Shown in pieces: positions 49,488 through 61,481 of a stretch of DNA of 64,000 nt. The number at the start of each line of letters is the position of its first letter. The first letter of the stretch is position 1. The translations under genes and the position numbers were made by a program. The notes below the pieces were generated by a model, which saw nothing but the letters and a program-made list of their open reading frames with translations, was not told the origin of the DNA and searched no databases. This DNA comes from Alviniconcha marisindica (taxonomy: Eukaryota; Mollusca; Gastropoda; Provannidae), in NCBI GenBank assembly GCA_018857735.1, contig JABMCL010001084.1, positions 367,501-431,500 on the forward strand. Reading direction: 5' to 3'.

Positions 49488-49984
49488 GGTTCGAATCTCT
49501 GTGAACTTACTTCTTGACCGAAGTGTTTGTAGTGAGGTACAGGTCGCAGAGTTAGTCTGTGATTTTGAATTTTTTCTCTCTCTCTCTAAATCTGCTACTG
49601 CTCAACAGTTTTCAGAGTGTGAGCTTATGAGCTGAGTTTTATGAGTGATTTTTGAATTGTATTCTTTTATCTTGTGTGTGTGTGTGTGTGCTGATATATA
49701 TATATATTTTTTACATCCTATTACATTTATATCTTTATAAGATCCATCAGTATGGAGTTTTTAATTGCAGGATGGGTAGTTGTTTTCAAATTTGTTTCAC
49801 TTGTTAACTTTCACCAGTGTATCCTTCTTTGGGTTGTAATTAGAGTTCTGATGTAATTTTGGTGTGTTGTAAACCACAAACAGAGAGGACTGGAAGGCTC
49901 TGCCTTTAATCTGAGGGTGTTATTTTTCCTAAAGTTAACATTTTTACATGCATTGTGAACAGTTATAGACTTCAATATTAAAAG

Positions 49985-50142
<158 letters not shown>

Positions 50143-50698
50143 GAGAGAGAGGGGTGTAGGGAGAGAGAGAAGGAAGAGCAGTATAAAAAAAGTCAACAGA
50201 GCAGAATACTAGCATTCTACATAACTGATGTGCACTATTTGGCAATATGCTTTTAGTCAGGAATTTTAGTATGCAAATTCTTAGTAGCTAGTGAACAACT
50301 TCGGTGTGATGTACATATATCATTGATGTCAGAGGCTTTTTTTTCTCTCCACTTTCTTCACACTATCTGAAGAGCAAACTGTAACTATTTTAATATTTTG
50401 TTTTATAATTAACAGTGTGTGTGTGTGTGTGTGGTTTTATGATTTAATGTTTGGTTGTAACAAAATATTACTTTTTCAAATTTGAAACTGTAAACATTTT
50501 GTAGTGGGAAGTTTTACTTTTTGTATGTACATTTATATTTTGATTCATTCTATGCAAAATAACATAAGAGGCAGTTCCACTTGTTAAAAAAAAATCAAAA
50601 AAATCACCTGTTTCCATAGAGCCATAGAACAGTAATGTCAGGTCTCAGTAAAACAACGGAAATGAGTAATTAAGACTTTTATTCTCTCTTAAGACTTT

Positions 50699-50762
<64 letters not shown>

Positions 50763-51251
50763 GTCCCCCCTCCCCCTCCTCTTGTCTTTCGCTTTTTAAT
50801 TCAAGACTAGTAGATCACACAGTCCTTTGCATGCTGGATGTTGTCTTGAAAGAACTGTTATTATTATAACAAGATGCATCATCCAACCTGCATGAAATTC
50901 TGCAATCCTGCCTTGGCTGGTGTTTGTAGTTTCTTTGATATTTTAGTTGTATGGAATGTCAGCATGACTTTGTGAAGTACTGAACCTTACATGGTAGTCC
51001 TGCAGCTATGCATGTGGAGAAGGGCAGCATGTGAATGTTTTAAGTTTAGGTTTTTCACTTAGCTTTGGATCAGACACCCCCCCCCCACACCCTCCCCAAA
51101 TCTCCAAGTGCCTCACAAACCTCTTGATTTCAGACAGTACATGTTCAGATCTCATCACTTGTCAGGGCCTTACCTTTTTCATGCAGACAGCATGCTAGAA
51201 TGTGCTGAATGCAGATCACCCATTACACGTTTTGTCCATTGGCGCTTGCAG

Positions 51252-51392
51252 CAGGAAATGGCAGCTGGCTCACAAGAGCTAAGGGTTCGCAGTTCATCAT
51301 TTGGCCAGAAGGTGGAGCCACTGGGACGGCCTCTTGGCTCAGCTCCACCCGTGGAGGAACTCAACCAATCATGGAACACCCTGCAAACTCAG
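51252..51392 (+). CDS. Spectrin-repeat giant (nesprin-like), exon g
   Basis: 47 codons, phase 0, acceptor TTGGCGCTTGCAG and donor CAG|GTCAGC. The peptide QEMAAGSQELRVRSSSFGQK continues the linker, then EELNQSWNTLQTQ starts a new spectrin repeat with its Trp. It joins exon h as LQTQ|VANKERELQQAL, an intact helix A. An acceptor three bases later (after CAG) is also in phase. Shortest exon of the set. Confidence 0.85.
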
Positions 51393-51504
51393 GTCAGCGG
51401 ATTGGCATGATTTTGACAAGTGAAGGAATAAGGATATATATATTGCTTGAAGTTTGGAGATGAAATTAATAGACTCTCTCAGTCTCTACTCTTTGTCTCT
51501 GTTA

Positions 51505-51616
51505 GATCCAAACATATAAAAGGTTCAAACGAACCTGTGTTTTGCCCCAGTAAATACTTTTGAACCTTTTATGTGTTTGGATCTTGTTTTAGAATGCTAG
51601 CAGTCATTCTTGTTTC
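51505..51616. mobile_element. Short foldback element
   Basis: GATCCAAACATATAAAAGGT at about 51508 is complementary (one mismatch) to ACCTTTTATGTGTTTGGATC at about 51566. Only about 38 bases separate the arms. The 3' flank GCTAGCAGTCATTC is shared with the element ending near 11455. Confidence 0.7.
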
Positions 51617-51707
51617 AGTTTTTTTTTGGTCTCTATTAGTCTGTCTGTCTTTTGGAGGGGAGACAGTTTTTCTGCTTTTGTGCTTACTTCCTCTGTTGTT
51701 CAGCTGC

Positions 51708-51778
<71 letters not shown>

Positions 51779-52463
51779 TGTGTGTGTGTGTGTGTGCATG
51801 CACACGCATGTTGCATGTTGTTTTTGACTGTGTATTCTAAAATATAATATTTAGCTTCAAACAACAGCAGCTGACACAATGATTGTTAAAGAGCCTCCAA
51901 TGCACTTCTGTGTGCAGTTTGTTTGTAAGTGTTGACTTTGGTTGAATTTTCAACAGGCATGCAGGTATCTTTGGTCTGCATTTTTTGCCATTGCAGTACA
52001 AAGTTCTGTGGTTGATTCTGCATTGCAGTGCAAAGAACAAACACAGCTACGGAAACAAAACAAACAAAAGCTGTCTGTTTCCTAACACAAACACTTACAA
52101 ACAAGTAATCAGATTTACACCAGTGAGTAAACTTAACAATAACATTTTCTTCTGCTGTAAAAATCAGTTCAACATTTCTGCACTTATCTGACTGATTGTA
52201 ACCAGGCCAAGCAGTGTTAAATGATAGTGTATATATGTATAGCGGTAGCACGTAAAAGATCCCAGGCAGAAAAGTGCAGGTGGCAGGTTACATCTAAACA
52301 CACATGCACCCTATGCAAACAACGTTCAAAGTACACCATTTCAGTGGATATTCAAAATGCACTATAAAAGCTACAGTCACTGGTTTAAAATCACATGTGA
52401 CAAAAGCGCAGTGAGTCTGCTCAAGAGTGGAGAATAGAGCTGTATAAAAATGATCTTCATACA

Positions 52464-52529
<66 letters not shown>

Positions 52530-54303
52530 TACTGATTCCTTTGTGTGTGTATTGATTTCACTCATTTATTCACTACGTGCTCTTGAGAGGAGCTAGCACA
52601 ACAGAGCTCTTGTGTCCTGGCATTGCAAGTGGCTACTGAAATCACAGATAATTACCTCCGTATATATCTTCGCTCAGTGTTACGGATTAGCCATGCATGG
52701 GCTAAAAATGAACTGAACCCCCAAAGTGTACCCACTACACCTAGATGCCTTTCTGTCCTAGTGCACTAAGGCTGAATGGAGCGGGCCAGAGGGGTGGTCC
52801 AGGGTTTCACACCTCACTGAATAACTGCAATGCCAGACTGTATACATTTTAACACTGCGTGTAATTCCTTCCCCCCTTAAGACTGCGTATTATTCCTTCT
52901 CCCTTCTTTCCATGTGCCCTTTGTCATATGGTGTCAATTCTCTTGTCTTTTTGTGCCCATTGAAGCCTATCCGGACCCTGCTTAGTTCACAGTATATAAA
53001 GCGGTGCTTCTCATGTTTGGATTCAATGCTGGAGGGGGGGTGGGGGCAGAAGTTTCATGTGAAGAATGCAGGCAGAGTGCCATATTTCAATGTTAGAGAA
53101 CAGTACAGAAATATCTGTGTGCGTGTGCGTTTGCAGGCACAAAACAACTTAATGACGTGCATTTATGTGTTGGAGATATTTGCTGATACCAGCATAATTT
53201 ATAACTACCCAGGCATTCGCTTGGTGGGTTTAATTTTCTCATGCTCTTTCGCTTTCACAGCTTGTACCCCACCCCCCACCCCCACCCCCACTCCCACCCC
53301 TCCAACCCCCTACCACCACTTCCTATGTTACTAGTCCACCCAGGTAATGTTGGTCGTGCCTGGGAATAGGCGACTGGGCATTGATCACTCTCCGGTTATT
53401 GATTAAAGCGACTTGCATGAAACAGAGATAGGCTCCGGTAAGGCTGACACCCCTTTTGCTGGTCCTTTTTATGCCCCAGCGGCCCGGCTTCCAGACACAA
53501 ATAAAGGACTGTTGGGAAACTCTTTTGAACCACTTTTAATGCTCCCTGTTCAACTTTATGCTTCAGTGTTGAATCATTATAGCCAGAGTGTATTAAACAT
53601 TTTGGGAGACGTGCTGAAGGTTAGGCATTGTGCACATTTCATGATGGGAATGCACGGGGCTAGCAGTGCGAGGTGGAGTGGATTTTCTCTCCCAGTGGAT
53701 TGATAATTTACCTTTGGAATATCAGTGAGGGGACAGGTAGGTAGTTCATAGCCGGTAGTCACTACAAGTACATTGTATTCACTTGGTCTTAGTCTTATAA
53801 TTTGGTAGATGTTTCATGGCATTGAAAGACAAAATTGTTATTGTTGTCTTTCTCGAGGACCAAACAGTATTCAGGGATCCTATTTGTATGCTATTGTTTA
53901 AAGAACTGAAAGCACATGTTGTTGATATAATTATGTACTTCTTACTCTTTCTTTTCTTTCTTTTTAGTATATCTACCAGTATTTAGTTACTTAAATGTCA
54001 TTCTGTTGGCATAGATTTATCAAGATCCTGTGTTTTGTCTGATTTTTTTTTTTTCTTTTCTGATTTTTTTTTGGGGGGTGGGGGGTGGGGGGTGTTATAC
54101 TCAAGCCCAAGAACAGCAAATGTTTGAACAAAAACATTGGGCTATTGTTGTCAAATAATAACTGTTCCTGGTGGTGTGCAAGGGCTTATGAGACTGCCAT
54201 GTAAGGAGCAGGACAAGTGTTGCTTATATCATTTATATGAAAATAATTTGTTGAGACAACCTGATACTGAGTCAGATCTGTAGACCAGCAGCATTGGTGA
54301 GCA

Positions 54304-54815
54304 GAGCAAGAGGGAAAGGAGGGAGGAAGGGTGGAATGAAGAGGTGAAAAGAAGGCTGAAAAAAGGAGAAAGAGTGGGGTTACTGAGTTAGTACAGTCTA
54401 AAGTGCAAAACTTGTTTTTAAGACATAGGCATGTGAAAGTGAGGGAGGGAGGAATGAAGGGGTGAAGGAAAGGCTGAGAAATGGAGAAAGAGAGGGGTTA
54501 TGGAGTTAGTACAGTCTATTAAGTGCAAAACTTGTATTAAGACATGCATGTGCTAGCATGTTAAAGTGTGGGAGGAATGAATGGATGAAAAGAAGGCTGA
54601 GAAACGGAGAAAGAGAGGGGTTACAGAGTTAGTGAAGTCTGTTAAGTGCAAAACTTATATTAAGACATGCATGTGCTAGCGTGTTAAAGTGTGGGAGGAA
54701 TGAATGGATGAAAAGAAGGCTGAGAAACAGAGAAAGAGAGGGGTTACAGAGTTAGTGAAGTCTAAAGTGCAAAACTTGTTTTTATACGTGCACATACTGG
54801 CATGTTAAAGTGGGG
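54304..54815. repeat. Tandem repeat, about 120-bp unit, four copies
   Basis: AAGGCTGA occurs at 54352, 54471, 54593 and 54715. Each is followed by a purine-rich block and GAGTTAGT...GTGCAAAACTT. Confidence 0.9.
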
Positions 54816-55650
54816 GCTGGGGGTATAGGGAGTATGAACTAAGAATTAGGAAAAGAACAGTGTATTTAAGTCCTGCTGCCTCAAAATGCAGAAAGAGAGG
54901 GGCAGGGTTGAGGTAGAAGTTGTAAAGTTCAAAATGCAAATTTTACCCCTTGCCCCCCTGGCCCCCCCCCCCTCCCCCCCCCCATCCCCATCACCTGCCA
55001 ACTGCTGACCCCCCAACACACACAAACACATACACAACAGGCACTCCAAATCTTGGACATAGGAATATGTTACCAGCATGTGTAAACAGTGTAGGCACAG
55101 GTAGTTCTAAATCATGTGTGATTGAGCTGTCGACCGATGAAAGTGTTGACCCACCAATCTGACTTTACAGGTCGTCCCCTTCCCTCTTCTACCGTTGGCT
55201 CTTCCTCTCAGTGTTTGTACACCTTGACTTTGCTTTTCTTAGGGGCATTGTAGTGGTATTTCATGTTACAGGATACAGTTGAAACAGCTTAACACAAACA
55301 CCATTCAAATAAAAATATACTTGATAAGACTTAGTGATTATCAGGATCTATATTCCATTTCTTTGCGCTCCCTTCATGATTTTTTTTCTTTCTTTTAAGA
55401 CAGAGTTGAGTTAAAAAGTAAGATTTGGTGGTTCCAGCTGCTTCGTCATACTCCTAGGGGTTCGTCCACAATGACACTGTTCAGCTTTATTCTGTCAAGT
55501 GGCTAATAGCGTGAGGAATGCGCCTTAGTGCTAGAGACACAGCAGATGATTGAAGCTGATAGTGTCTGTGACAGTGCCTAGGAGGTGGCAACTTATCTTT
55601 TCTTCTGAGAGACTGCAGTTTGGTGTGCTCGTCAAAGGTAGACAAAGATG

Positions 55651-55985
55651 AAGTGGAAGGTAATTAATAGAAATGACTGGGCAGAAGCAGTAATATGTGG
55701 TTAACAAACAAACTTCTTAATCTTTGTCTGCTGTGACAGAAACTGTGGTAGCTCAGAATCATGAAGTGGAAGGTAATTAGTAGAAATGACTAGGCAGAAG
55801 CAGTAAACAAACTTCTTAATCTTTGTTTGCTGTGACAGAAACTGGGGTAGCTCGGAATCATGAAGTGGAAGGTAATTAGCAGAAATGACTAGGCAGAAGC
55901 AGTAATAATTCTGTGGTTAACAAACAAACTTCTTCTTAATCTTTGTTTGCTGTGACAGGAACTGTGGTAGCTCAGAATCAAGCAA
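55651..55985. repeat. Tandem repeat, about 100-113 bp, three copies
   Basis: AAGTGGAAGGTAATTA occurs at 55651, 55764 and 55863, each followed by TTCTTAATCTTTG and GCTGTGACAG. Confidence 0.92.
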
Positions 55986-56118
55986 ACAAAAAGGAAGAAA
56001 GAGAGAAAGTCAGCAGACCGTAGTGGTTTGCTTTGCAGTTTAAATAATTGTGAATCAGTTTGGTTTTAAGAGTGGGAAAGTGAATTTGATGTATACTGCA
56101 CCCAGCAAAATTTGGTGT

Positions 56119-56183
<65 letters not shown>

Positions 56184-56800
56184 TGTTGATAATCACTACA
56201 AAATTTTAGGTATTTCAACTTACACACAAATTCACTTCTGCTAGCATAACTCTAAATCTGTAGGGGTCAGATTAAAAGCAAAGCCTTAAGCTTAAGCGTT
56301 CATTTGGAATGGTATGCTAGCTATTCATTTCTGTGCAATTACTTTTGTTGCGCATTCTCTCAAATCTGCTGGGGTGTTTGCAATGCTGGAGATATCATTT
56401 TCTCCAGCACTGATTGCTTCACGTTTGATGGGAGAGCAGTGGATGTTGTGGGCTAAGTGTGCGTGTGTAGGTAGGTGTATGTTATCAGCGAGCTGTGGCA
56501 GGCATTCAACCACAATTTATTACATGGTTTTGTCGATCCATGCCTACATAGAGACTGCAAGGTGTGGGGCGGGTCACTGCTTGCTGCCGGCCACTTTTTG
56601 CTAATCAGACCAAAACACTTGCATAGCGGTTATCTTACGCTGGTCAGTCATTGGCCGTCCTCTTCAGTGTTGCAATAATTTGTACATGGAGGAGGAAGAA
56701 GAAGAGGTACAGTAAACGCTTTTCTTAACTTTGAGGGTTTATTTGAATGTCTTCCAAGACTGACATACTACTCTGTCGGCTACGCTGCTAGAAACAATTA

Positions 56801-57950
56801 ATGTTTCACTTTCAGGCGCAAATTACATTTGCAGTGTATGCCACAGTGATCAGCAAAGTTAGCAATAAGTGTTTCACTTGCAGGCTCAGATTACATTGCA
56901 GTGTATGCCATAGCAATCAGCAAAGTTAGCAATTAGTGTTTCACTTGCAGGCTCAAATTACATTGCAGTGTCTGTCATGGCAGTCAAAAATTAGTGTTTC
57001 ACATTCTGGCTCAAATTACGTTGCTGTGTATACCATAGCGATCAGCAGAATTAGCAATAAGTGTTTCACTTGCAGGGTCATATTACATTGCAGCGTCTGT
57101 CGTGGCAGTGAACAATAAGTGTTTCACTTGCAGGCTCAGATTACATTGTGGTGTATGTCATGGTGGTCAGCAAAATTGGTTAGCAATTAGTGATTCACTT
57201 TCAGGCTCAAATTACACTGCCGTGTGTGTCATGGCGGTCAGCAATTAGTGTTTAACTTTCAGGCTCAAATTACACTGCCGTGTGTGTCATGGCGGTCAGC
57301 AATTAGTGTTTAACTTCCAGGCTCAAATTGCATTGCAGTGTCTGTCATGGCTGTCAGCAACTAGTGATTCACATTCTGGCGCAAATTACATTGCAGTGTC
57401 TGTCATGGCTGTCAGCAACTAGTGATTCACATTCTGGCGCAAATTACATTGCAGTGTCTGTCATGGCTGTCAGCAACTAGAGTTTCACATTCTGGCTCAA
57501 ATTGCATTGCAGTGTCTGTCATGGCTGTCAGCAACTAGTGTTTCACATTCTGGCTCAGATTACATTGCAGTGTCTGTCATGGCTGTCAGCAACTAGTGTT
57601 TAACTTCCAGGCTCAAGTTGCATTGCAGTGTCTGTCATGGCTGTCAGCAACTAGTGATTCACATTCTGGCTCAAATTGCATTGCAGTGTCTGTCATGGCT
57701 GTCAGCAACTAGTGATTCACATTCTGGTTCAAATTGCATTGCAGTGTCTGTCATGGCTGTCAGCAACTAGTGATTCACATTCTGGCTCAAATTACATTGC
57801 AGTGTCTGTCATGGCTGTCAGCAACTAGTGTTTCACATTCTGGCTCAAATTACATTGCAGTGTCTGTCATGCAGGTCAGCAAAGTTGGTTAGCAACTAGT
57901 GTTTCACTTTCTGGCTCAAATTACATTGCTGTCATGGCAGTCAGCAAAGT
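56801..57950. repeat. 58-bp satellite, about nineteen copies
   Basis: Tandem units of GTGTTTCACATTCTGGCTCA ... ATTGCAGTGTCTGTCATGGC. Copies between about 57340 and 57840 are nearly identical at a 58-bp period, while the 5' copies are more diverged, as expected if the array grew by recent unequal exchange at its 3' half. Some units contain TTTCACTTGCAG, which resembles a splice acceptor. Confidence 0.95.
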
Positions 57951-58121
57951 TGGCTGTGGTCAGTAGAACCCCCGATGAAGAGAGAGAGAGAGTAGCAGAA
58001 GTCTTCTTTGTTCACAATCTTAAAGGGGTTTCCTTCTTGAGAAGTTTGTTTAAAGAACAGACAGACAGAGACAGAGAGAAGAAAGCAGCAGAAGTCTACA
58101 GTCTTCTTTGTTCACAGTCTT

Positions 58122-58959
58122 AGAGTAAAAGTCCAAGGTTTTTAAGTATGCAAAATGACCATCGAAATGATTGACAAATGAGTCACCAGTTTCAGATTTA
58201 ATGAAATAAAAACAATTAAAAAATGTTTAATTGGGTTTTTAATCAATTTTATTTTCTGTAGGCTGGCCGAGACTACAGTCTTGGGTTCTCCATCAGTCAC
58301 ATGACTTTCCTGGAAGTGACGTCAGTCTGGGGAGTCAGTGCGTTGCCATCTTAGATTCTTCAGTAAACTGTGTATGCGTGTGGTCGACAAAAAAGTTAAC
58401 TATGCCAGCCTACTGTGTTGCCGCGAACTGTAACAATTTGCAGACGACCCCAGGTATAACAATGCACGAGTTCCCGCGCAATCGACCTGCAGTGAGGCAA
58501 AAGTGGATTAAATTTATACAATTCAAACGAGCTGACTTTCTTGCTGCACCGCATCACGCCCATTTGTGTAGCGAGCACTTCAGTGAGTGCGATTTTGCAA
58601 ACCCCATGGAATACCGCATGGGGTTTGCTTCGAAGCTGACACGATGTTCCGGTACTCTTTCAAAATCCGCCTGACAGGCTCAAACTAATACGGCTGTATC
58701 CTTGTGGGTCTCTCAGGCAAAGTATCAGTTTCGTCTTCGGAGCTCGAGTTGGCCATTTTGCAGCGACTCCCCAGAGTGACGTAGTAGGCATATGGTCACG
58801 TGATTTGGGCGTCATGGCGACGCTTTCGGTATGACAGAAAATGCCTTTTTTTCGTGCATTTATAACCTTCAGATCACAGTTTCACCTACATCATCGTTCT
58901 CAGTGAGCTTTAACGGAAGTTGTGTCAAAAATCACCCCTAACCTTGGACTTGTCCTTTA
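58122..58959 (+). mobile_element. THAP-domain DNA-transposon remnant
   Basis: Ends are complementary at AAGTCCAAGGTT (58130-58140; complement at about 58940-58951). A second, imperfect inverted block of about 55 bp lies inside (58297-58353 against 58750-58803), sharing CTCCCCAGA and TGACGT elements. The sequence on both sides matches halves of the 73-bp minisatellite unit (CAGTCTTA on the left, TTAAAGAGG on the right), so the element sits in the array. It carries one short THAP open frame and no transposase core, so it is non-autonomous. Confidence 0.7.
58402..58674 (+). CDS. THAP zinc-finger domain ORF (element-encoded)
   Basis: ATG to TGA, 90 codons. The chain matches a THAP domain along almost its full length: YCVAANCNN with the first Cys pair (C-x4-C) close to the N terminus, MHEFPRN, a tryptophan in RQKWIKFI, then the second zinc pair in LCSEHFSECDF (C-x2-H). 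THAP is a C2CH zinc finger that binds DNA, found at the N terminus of P-element-like transposases and of host THAP proteins. The frame stops just after the domain with no transposase region, so this is either a truncated transposase or a DNA-binding-only product. ATG chosen because THAP domains normally begin within a few residues of the start. Confidence 0.8.
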   Translation: MPAYCVAANCNNLQTTPGITMHEFPRNRPAVRQKWIKFIQFKRADFLAAPHHAHLCSEHFSECDFANPMEYRMGFASKLTRCSGTLSKSA

Positions 58960-59207
58960 AAGAGGTTTCCTTCTTGAGATGTTTGAAGAGGGCCTTTCAC
59001 CCTGGTGTCTGTGTGTACAGTCTTGAAGAGGTTTCCTTCATTGGAAGTTTGCTTGAAGAGCACCCCCCTTTCACCCTGGTGTTTATGTGTACAGTCTTAA
59101 AGGGGTTTCCTTCATGAGACGTTTGTTTGAAGAGCGCCCCCTTTCACCCTGGTGTCTGAGTGTACAGTCTTAAAGAGGTTTCCGTCATGAGAGGTTTGTT
59201 TGAAGAG

Positions 59208-59538
59208 TATCATTGGCGGGAGCTGCCACAAGTATCATATTACAAAACACGTCTTTTGTCATGACAAAAGTATGCTTGTTGTGACAAATATTTGTAGTGA
59301 TAACATAATGTTGTTGCGACAAGCTTACTTTTGTTGCGACAAACATGTGTTTGTCACGACAAAACAATTTTTGTTGTTGCGTCAAACCACGTCTTTTGTG
59401 GCAACAAAAATATTTTGTTGCAATAAACATAATTTTGTCACAACAAAACTTTTGTTGTGACAAGCATATTTTTGTCATGACAAAAGATGGGTTTTGTCAC
59501 GACAGAAATGATACTTGTGGCAGCTCCTGCCAATGATA
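59208..59538. mobile_element. 331-bp MITE with 31-bp terminal inverted repeats and target-site duplication
   Basis: Left end TATCATTGGCGGGAGCTGCC... is complementary to the right end over 31 bases with one mismatch. GAAGAG directly flanks both sides (59202-59207 and 59539-59544), matching the host minisatellite unit. The interior is a run of small palindromes of the type TTTTGTCATGACAAAA and TTGTTGCGACAA, with no coding function; the open frames across it are by-products. Confidence 0.93.
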
Positions 59539-59944
59539 GAAGAGCACCCCTCTTATACCCTGGTGTCTGTGTGTACAGTCTTAAAGAGGTTTCCTTCATG
59601 AGAGGTTTGTCTGAAGAGGGCCCCCGTTCACCCTGGTGTCTGTGTGTACAGTCTTAAAGAGGTTTCCTTCATGAGAGGTTTGTCTGAAGAGGGCCCCCGT
59701 TCACCCTGGTGTCTGTGTGTACAGTCTTAAAGAGGTTTCCTTCATGAGAGGTTTGTCTGAAGAGGGCCCCCGTTCACCCTGGTGTCTGTGTGTACAGTCT
59801 TAAAGAGGTTTCCTTCATGAGAGGTTTGTCTGAAGAGGGCCCCCGTTCACCCTGGTGTCTGTGTGTACAGTCTTAAAGAGGTTTCCTTCATGAGAGGTTT
59901 GTCTGAAGAGGGCCCCCGTTCACCCTGGTGTCTGTGTGTGGCAG

Positions 59945-60109
59945 GTGGCCAACAAGGAGCGGGAGCTGCAGCAGGCACTGCAGAAGCAGGAGAAGTACCA
60001 GCAGGCTGTGCAGGAACTGACCGCCAAGATGGAGCGCGCTCAGATCAGCCTGGCACGCACACCAGCCTCCGTGGCCGCCGACATCGACACCCAGCTGAAG
60101 GACTACAAG
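59945..60109 (+). CDS. Spectrin-repeat giant (nesprin-like), exon h
   Basis: 55 codons, phase 0, acceptor CTGTGTGTGGCAG and donor AAG|GTCAGT. VANKERELQQALQKQEKYQQ continues the repeat opened by Trp in exon g. A Gln/Lys/Glu-rich helix follows, then SLARTPASVAADIDTQLKDYK with a loop and the start of the next helix. It joins exon i as KDYK|ETLSELESIK. Its acceptor lies in the last unit of the upstream minisatellite. Confidence 0.92.
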
Positions 60110-60762
60110 GTCAGTGTTTCAGCTGAAAAGAAATGACAGACCAGGTCCTGGTGGAGGGGTGAATACGAAGGGGAAGAAGTGGTGGCTCAGTGGTTGACTG
60201 TTTAACCATTTTTTTCACCGCAGACTGGGTAAGATTAAATTCAATGCAATGCAGATACCCAGTTGTTGTTTTTATTATGATTTTTTTTAATTTTTTATCA
60301 GCAAATGTTCCATTGTAGTTATTTTTCTGCTTGTCGGCTGCATGGGCTTCAGCTTCTATGTTGTTCTTGCATATATCATATACTCGGAATGTCTTGAGAA
60401 TACATGAGGTTATTAACTTATTTGCCCTGAGCTCAGGTCGATTTATTAAACAATGTGTTCATGCTGAAGATTCAAAATTGCAAGAGAATCCAGCAGGAAA
60501 GTAGGACCTAGACTTTCCATATGTCAACCTGATTCGATCAGCGGAAAATCTGAAATACTGCTGAAGATAACTGCTACAAGGTGAAATTATTGTAAACATT
60601 TCACACGACTGCTGCACCAGACTGAGTGCCGCTGGACCTCACTGGGAAGCATGTAGTTTCCATCCCCGTGTGTGTGGTGCTCCAAACATGCCAATGCTGA
60701 GCAGAGCCTGACAAAAAGGTGACACTGTGTGAAAGACTAAAACACTGTCATGACTGTTGCAG
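60110..60762 (+). other. Intron between exons h and i
   Basis: 653 bases of unique, CpG-poor sequence. No repeat or gene recognised. Confidence 0.85.
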
Positions 60763-60945
60763 GAGACCCTCTCAGAGCTGGAATCCATCAAGGAGGACAT
60801 TACGGTGGTGCGTGAGCGAGGGCGTCAGATCATGGAGGTGTCGGACGCGGAGGGCAGCAAGGCCATGGAGGCCACGCTGACCATGCTTGGTGATCGCATC
60901 ACCAGCCTCCAGACCCTCGCTGACCACAAGGGCAAGCAGCTCCAG
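60763..60945 (+). CDS. Spectrin-repeat giant (nesprin-like), exon i
   Basis: 61 codons, phase 0, acceptor TGACTGTTGCAG and donor CAG|GTGGGT. ETLSELESIKEDITVVRERG ends one helix; residues about 26-61 (DAEGSKAMEATLTML, then RITSLQTLADHKGKQLQ) form the following helix with heptad spacing. It joins exon j as GKQLQ|DVLKHKKK. No Trp in this exon. Confidence 0.92.
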
Positions 60946-61084
60946 GTGGGTGTATCATAGGCACGTCTGACACATAGTTCTTCTTTTGCATACCTCTTGT
61001 TGATCATGTAAAAATGCCAAGGGTCAAAATCCTCATGAGGTACTGGAGTGCTGGTTAGCACCATGGGAGGGGGGGGGGAGACAG

Positions 61085-61118
<34 letters not shown>

Positions 61119-61220
61119 GTACACACAACACACGCACACAAACACACGCACACACAACACACACACACACACATGCACCCATACACATACACACACACCA
61201 CTCACATACACACCCAACCA

Positions 61221-61263
<43 letters not shown>

Positions 61264-61481
61264 CCCCCCCCCACACACACACACACACACAAAAATGAAA
61301 TTACAGATGGTAGAAAGAAAGAAGAAGTGTCTGAAGCTGTGGAGGTGTCTGATCTTTGGGTCATGTATAGAGTTAGCAGCTAACACTGCACAGAAAAAAT
61401 GCTGATTGTCTGATAGTTAATCACTTGAATCGATTTTCTCTTTTATGATAATTAATCACTTCGATGGATTTTTTCTTTTAG
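60946..61481 (+). other. Intron between exons i and j
   Basis: A CA-rich simple-repeat block occupies 61085-61290, with a short poly-C at 61261-61272. The rest is unique. Confidence 0.85.

Larger units (their letters stand above)
51393..59944 (+). other. Intron between exons g and h, repeat-rich
   Basis: Contents: foldback element 51505-51616; (TG)n 51711-51797; (TA)n about 52479-52526; a CCCCA-type repeat 53266-53300; G-rich tract 54072-54093; about 120-bp tandem repeat 54304-54815; C-rich 54953-54984; about 100-113-bp tandem repeat 55651-55985; (TG)n 56114-56182; 58-bp satellite 56801-57950; 73-bp array about 57990-59944 carrying a THAP element and a MITE. The stretches 52530-53250, 53300-54050 and 54990-55640 show nothing recognisable. 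Confidence 0.65.
57990..59944. repeat. 73-bp minisatellite running into the exon h acceptor
   Basis: Unit contains CTTAAAGAGGTTTCCTTCAT and CACCCTGGTGTCTGTGTGTA followed by CAG. TTAAAG marks fall at 59581, 59654, 59727, 59800 and 59873, exactly 73 bp apart. The 3' copies are virtually identical; the 5' copies are diverged and interrupted by two mobile elements. The real acceptor CTGTGTGTGGCAG at 59944 sits where the next unit would have CTGTGTGTACAG. Confidence 0.93.

Noticed and set aside
53413..53703. 96-codon plus-strand frame
   Set aside because: No family resemblance and no acceptor or donor in phase 0; probably chance.
59185..59536. Open frames of 63-97 codons through the MITE
   Set aside because: Palindromic repeats give open frames on both strands; the terminal inverted repeats explain the sequence better.
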